Shown here piece after piece: positions 60,600 to 64,000 of a stretch of DNA of 64,000 bases (the stretch's first letter is position 1; each line of letters begins with the position of its first letter). The DNA is taken from contig OZ231128.1 of NCBI GenBank assembly GCA_965153355.1, positions 14,508,001 to 14,572,000 on the forward strand, read 5' to 3'. This DNA comes from Flaccisagitta enflata (lineage: Eukaryota; Chaetognatha; Sagittoidea; Aphragmophora). Below the pieces are notes generated by a model. That model searched no databases. It saw nothing but the letters and a program-made list of their open reading frames with translations, and was not told where the DNA came from. Both the position numbers and the translations under genes were made by a program.

Positions 60600-60947
60600 C
60601 AGACGGATGGATGGACAGACGGACAGTCGGAGGGAAGGACGGATGGAAGTATGGACAGATGGACAGGCGGATGGATGGACGGACAAAAGGATGGACGGAC
60701 GGACGGACAGACGGAAAGACAGACGGACGGACAGGCGGATGGATGGACAGACGGACGGATGGACGGAAGGATGGACGGACGGACGGACAGACGGAAAGAC
60801 AGACGGATGGACAGATGGATGGTCTTACGGAGGGACGCACAAACAGATGGATAGACAGACAGATGGACGGACGGACGGATGGACGGACGGATGGATGAAC
60901 CGACTAAACCTCTTATAGAAATGCTTTCCTAGCGGAAGCATCTAAAA
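60600..60947 (-). mobile_element. Family A variant with expanded (GGAC/GGAT)n and GATGCTTCC stem
   Basis: About 290 bp of GGAC/GGAT/ACAG units end in CCTCTTATAGAAATGCTTTCC-TAGC-GGAAGCATCTAAAAA, i.e. CTATAAGAGG and a new stem pair in the family A arrangement. Confidence 0.7.
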
Positions 60948-61069
60948 AAGAAAATGCTTAACTAGTTGCAACGTCCTCTCTTTCCCCCAAGTGTGTTTTT
61001 AGGTCATTTGAGAATGCAAGCATACTAACTCTATAAAGTGCCGGGTTGACCCACTAAAATGATGTTGTT

Positions 61070-61293
<224 letters not shown>

Positions 61294-61411
61294 ATTTCTT
61301 GTCATTTTCTTGCTATTCATATTTACATTTGGAAAAAAATACATTAACTTTTACAGGTTATTTTTTGAAGCCGCATTGATAATTCTTAGCATAGTAATCT
61401 TGTATGTTTTT

Positions 61412-61582
61412 AGTTGCGGACACGCAACTCTATAAGAGGCTTTGTCCGTCCGTCCGTCCGTCCGTCGGTTGGTCGGTCGGTCGGTCGGTTGGTCCGTGAA
61501 CACGAGTCGAAAAGTGTGAAAACGCGCATTTCCCCCCCTGCCCACCCGTCCACAACTGGTATTGGCCGTGTATCCGGCCTTG
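61412..61582 (+). mobile_element. Family A hairpin element, clean GTTGCG-type copy
   Basis: AGTTGCG-GACA-CGCAACTCTATAAGAGG, (GTCC)n/(GGTC)n, CACGAGTCGAAAAGTGTG, CCCCTGCCCACCCGTCC, TGTATCCGGCCTTG. T/A-rich flanks. Confidence 0.85.
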
Positions 61583-61792
61583 TTTTACATCAATTCATTG
61601 ATAAACTCATTGTTAATGTCGTTGCCCTCGGTCTAATGTCATCATCGAATTTTTCAAGATGGAAACAAACGATGATTGTTGCCGCTTGATTTTCGTCAGG
61701 GTCGATTCTAATGAACCATTATCTGCCAAATATCTTTCTTTTCAAGGATCGATGTTCTTCCGCTATTTTCGTCGCTAGAGAAAACAAAGGAG

Positions 61793-61858
61793 AAGAAGAA
61801 GAAGAAGAAGAAGAAGAAGAAGAAGAAGAAGAAGAAGAAGAAGAAGAAGAAGAAGAAA
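61793..61858 (+). repeat. (GAA)n microsatellite next to family B tail
   Basis: Pure GAA, directly followed by GTCGCAAAAGCGTTA of a family B fragment, the same arrangement as at 51432-51870. Confidence 0.95.
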
Positions 61859-61985
61859 AAGTCGCAAAAGCGTTAATGGTCAGCGGTACCCGATGCCCCT
61901 AAGTTAGTGTATGTGGGATAGAGATTGTGAGAGGGGCAGCAGCCCCAGAGGGGCCAATGACCTATGATTCCACATTGGGGCGCTT
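61859..61985 (-). mobile_element. Family B element, tail end only
   Basis: GTCGCAAAAGCGTTAATGG, TCAGCGGTACCCGATGCCCC, GGGGCAGCAGCCCCAGAGGG, CAATGACCTATGATTCC. Confidence 0.75.
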
Positions 61986-62379
61986 GTTAGAAGCCCAAAT
62001 TTTTTTGGACGTCTACGGAGCTCAAAATATCTTCCATTTACCACAGAAACCCCAAAATTTCAAGGAAAATGATCACAGGTAATTACCGGCGTTGCGCACC
62101 AAGGGTATTGGAATGTAGGAGCTAGGAGGTGCTAAAAAATGATTCAGCTGCGTAGATGCACCTCCATTGCACTTGGGTCAGTATGGAACTATTAGCCCAT
62201 TTGTCGTATAGTCTATTTGATTTTGATGTGTATCATCGTCCAACGATAAGAGATCATGTCTGTCTGTCGGTCGGTTGATTGGTCTGTCCATCGGGCAAAC
62301 GTTAAAATCACGCAAAACCGACGATTCCGACGTCTTTTTCAATCTTTTTATTTCTCATGTCTTCCCTCTTTCATTCAGT

Positions 62380-62530
62380 TGTTCATTCATTCATTCATTC
62401 ATTCAATCATTCATTCATTCATTCATTCATACATTCATACATTCATACATTCATACATTCATTCATTCATTCATTCATTCATTCATTCATTCATTCATTC
62501 ATTCATTCATTCATTCATAGATTCATTCAT
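62380..62530 (+). repeat. (ATTC)n microsatellite
   Basis: ATTC with ATAC interruptions near 62427-62458. Complementary motif to the block at 12425-13190. Confidence 0.95.
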
Positions 62531-62712
62531 TCTTAAAAATTCAAAACGTTCATTGATCAATAATGCTCATTGACATTTAGTCGACCTCAGTAAATTGGCT
62601 TGTGGAACTTAACCTGTGACTGCCCTTCCTTGGTGATGAAAGAACATGAATTTTTGGTCAAGGGTTCCTTAATAATATCAAATGGCTAAAAAGAAATGCT
62701 AAGAAAGATTCG

Positions 62713-63599
62713 TCGAGCGAACCTACTACTGGCGACACCCTGAACAATTGCTGCTTGCATGTTTAGCCAGCGAAGACAAAGAGGTGAGGTGTAACAGGGT
62801 GTGCAAAATTATCCGGACTTGCTCCATTGAAAGAAATCCATACTTAAAAGTGACCCAGCACTATGAAATTTGAACAATAGTACTCCAGCTAGTCACATTA
62901 GGAGTCAGAATTAATTGTAGGTCTTTTCTAAATCCCTTGTCACTATAGGAGTTAAATGATTTGAAGCAAAGATTTTGATTTTGACAGGATTTTATTTTAT
63001 AAGCAAAATAGGTTATTTTATAAGCAAAATAGGTTACAAAATCACAGATTCTTGTATTTGTACCAACTTCATAGTGGCTTTTTGGCTTGACACACACTAT
63101 GCTGAGGTAGGTGAGTTAAATCAACATCAATAGAGCTCACAAAAGCAAATAAACTTAGCCTAAAGGGCAAGAAAAACTAAAAACAGAATTTTAGTTTTTT
63201 TAATGAATCTTTTTAACAAGTGTTTTATCTGAGTCAAACTTACCTGAAAAGGTTTATTTCTGACTTTTTAATTCTTTGTGAATATTGGTTTTGAATGCTA
63301 AAAAAGATATTTTCTTCATATCCACCCCTCATACTTTCAAAAATCATCTTTTTACAGGGTTTTTAAGAAAAGTAGCTGCCAAGTCCCGATAATTTTGCAC
63401 ACCCTGTTAAAGCCGTCGAAAGAATCCTCGCCGTCCGCTTGCAACCAGACCGAATGCTCAAACCAGCAGAACCAGCGAAGCGCTCAAGAGGCCGACCAAA
63501 ATCGTCAACGACTTTCCGTCCAATCGCCAAACCCCTCATGAATGAGGAAGCGGAACACTTTTCGGAATGGATAGTATGGGAAAAGTTGTTGATCACAGG
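62713..63599 (+). pseudogene. Transposon-type coding exon split by a MITE
   Basis: From about 62708 one frame reads RFVERTYYWRHPEQLLLACL ASEDKEVRC up to the MITE at 62794. After removing the MITE and one TA it continues KAVERILAVRLQPDRMLKPA ... RGRPKSSTTF ... EAEHFSEWIVWEKLLIT to ACAG|GTGCGA (63599), a possible donor. From memory, HPENLLLAMLxD followed by IRELGxxRI occurs in uncharacterised proteins of mobile-element type in invertebrates; not verified. Upstream there is an in-frame TAA, or an acceptor (TGCTAAG). Confidence 0.5.
62794..63407. mobile_element. 614-bp MITE, TA target, inside the exon
   Basis: ACAGGGTGTGCAAAATTATCC at the left, ATAATTTTGCACACCCTGT at the right, TA at 62792 and 63408. 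Interior AT-rich, no ORF. The ends resemble Tc1/mariner-type termini. Confidence 0.85.
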
Positions 63600-63631
63600 T
63601 GCGATGATAGACAAAAGAATTTATTTAGTAA

Positions 63632-63636
<5 letters not shown>

Positions 63637-63687
<51 letters not shown>

Positions 63688-63710
63688 AACGGACAGACAG
63701 AGAGAGAGAT
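63637..63710 (+). repeat. (GA)n and (GACA)n microsatellite
   Basis: Short GA tract followed by GACA and GA units, in the presumed intron after the split exon. Confidence 0.9.
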
Positions 63711-63750
63711 GAGCATTGAATATGAGATAAATAGTAAAGGACAGATGCAT

Positions 63751-63987
63751 CTTGATCTGGGGGCTGAGAAAAACCCGAGATGAATCTCAATAGCTTATAT
63801 TACATGAAAAGCATACTTCTAGTTGCCCCAGTGGGATGAAATTTTACATGAAAAAAGCTGATGGTTTTGCAGAGCTTCAGTTAAAATTTCATCTCACTGG
63901 GTTAACTAGAAGTATGCTTTTCATGTAAATTAAGCTATTGAAACACGCTAGATTCATCTCGGGTTTTTCTCAGCCCCCAGATCAAGG
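63751..63987. mobile_element. 237-bp foldback element near right edge
   Basis: CTTGATCTGGGGGCTGAGAA and GCATACTTCTAGTTGCCCC on the left are mirrored on the right down to CCCCCAGATCAAG, with a loop near 63860. The arms differ slightly (GCTATTGAAACACGC insertion). Confidence 0.75.
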
Positions 63988-64000
63988 TGAGATAAGCGCG

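Overview
The window looks like nuclear DNA from an animal or a close unicellular relative. The evidence is a secreted cadherin/EGF/laminin-G type gene, spliceosomal introns with GT..AG borders, DNA transposons that duplicate TA or 8 bp, and degenerate CCCTAA (TTAGGG-type) blocks. I cannot name the species. Most of the 64 kb is microsatellite, satellite and short non-autonomous transposon sequence. Nearly every long ORF outside positions 1-7013 is a translated microsatellite.

Layout. 1-7013 (minus strand): one very large gene running off the left edge, with no intron seen in the window. It has a signal peptide, a Ser/Gly-rich N-terminus, cadherin-type repeats, Asn/Gln runs, a long unassigned ectodomain, EGF-like modules, a laminin-G-like domain and the start of another EGF. 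Its reading frame is broken once, inside a (CAA)n tract near 3397-3402. 7014-24700: non-coding, with simple repeats, two dispersed repeat families and foldback MITEs. 24710-30160: a (TCA)n-rich array interrupted by a 4.06-kb DNA transposon (25434-29489) that carries a decayed, intron-containing gene. 30200-34640: MITEs plus two plausible minus-strand exons of an unrecognised host gene (34512-34635 and 31166-31512). 35300-37880: two tandem arrays. 39580-41780: dispersed repeats. 42330-45890: a ~235-bp satellite holding two precisely placed insertions. 45900-48490: an 80-bp satellite with a hAT-like insertion. 48700-53500: simple repeats, a Tc1-like relic and a foldback element. 53970-56290: a 120-bp satellite. 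56500-64000: MITEs, simple repeats and a second transposon-type coding exon split by a MITE (62700-63600).

Two dispersed families define the region. Family A (20 or more copies) starts with a short hairpin, then CTCTATAAGAGG, then a (GTCC)n block, and ends in CCGGCCTTG. Its hairpin stem differs between copies but stays paired, and one version has become the 120-bp satellite. Family B has GGGCAGCGGCCCC-type inverted ends around a small tandem core that differs from copy to copy. Several insertions sit inside satellite units, so the uninterrupted neighbouring unit serves as an internal empty site that defines element ends and target duplications.
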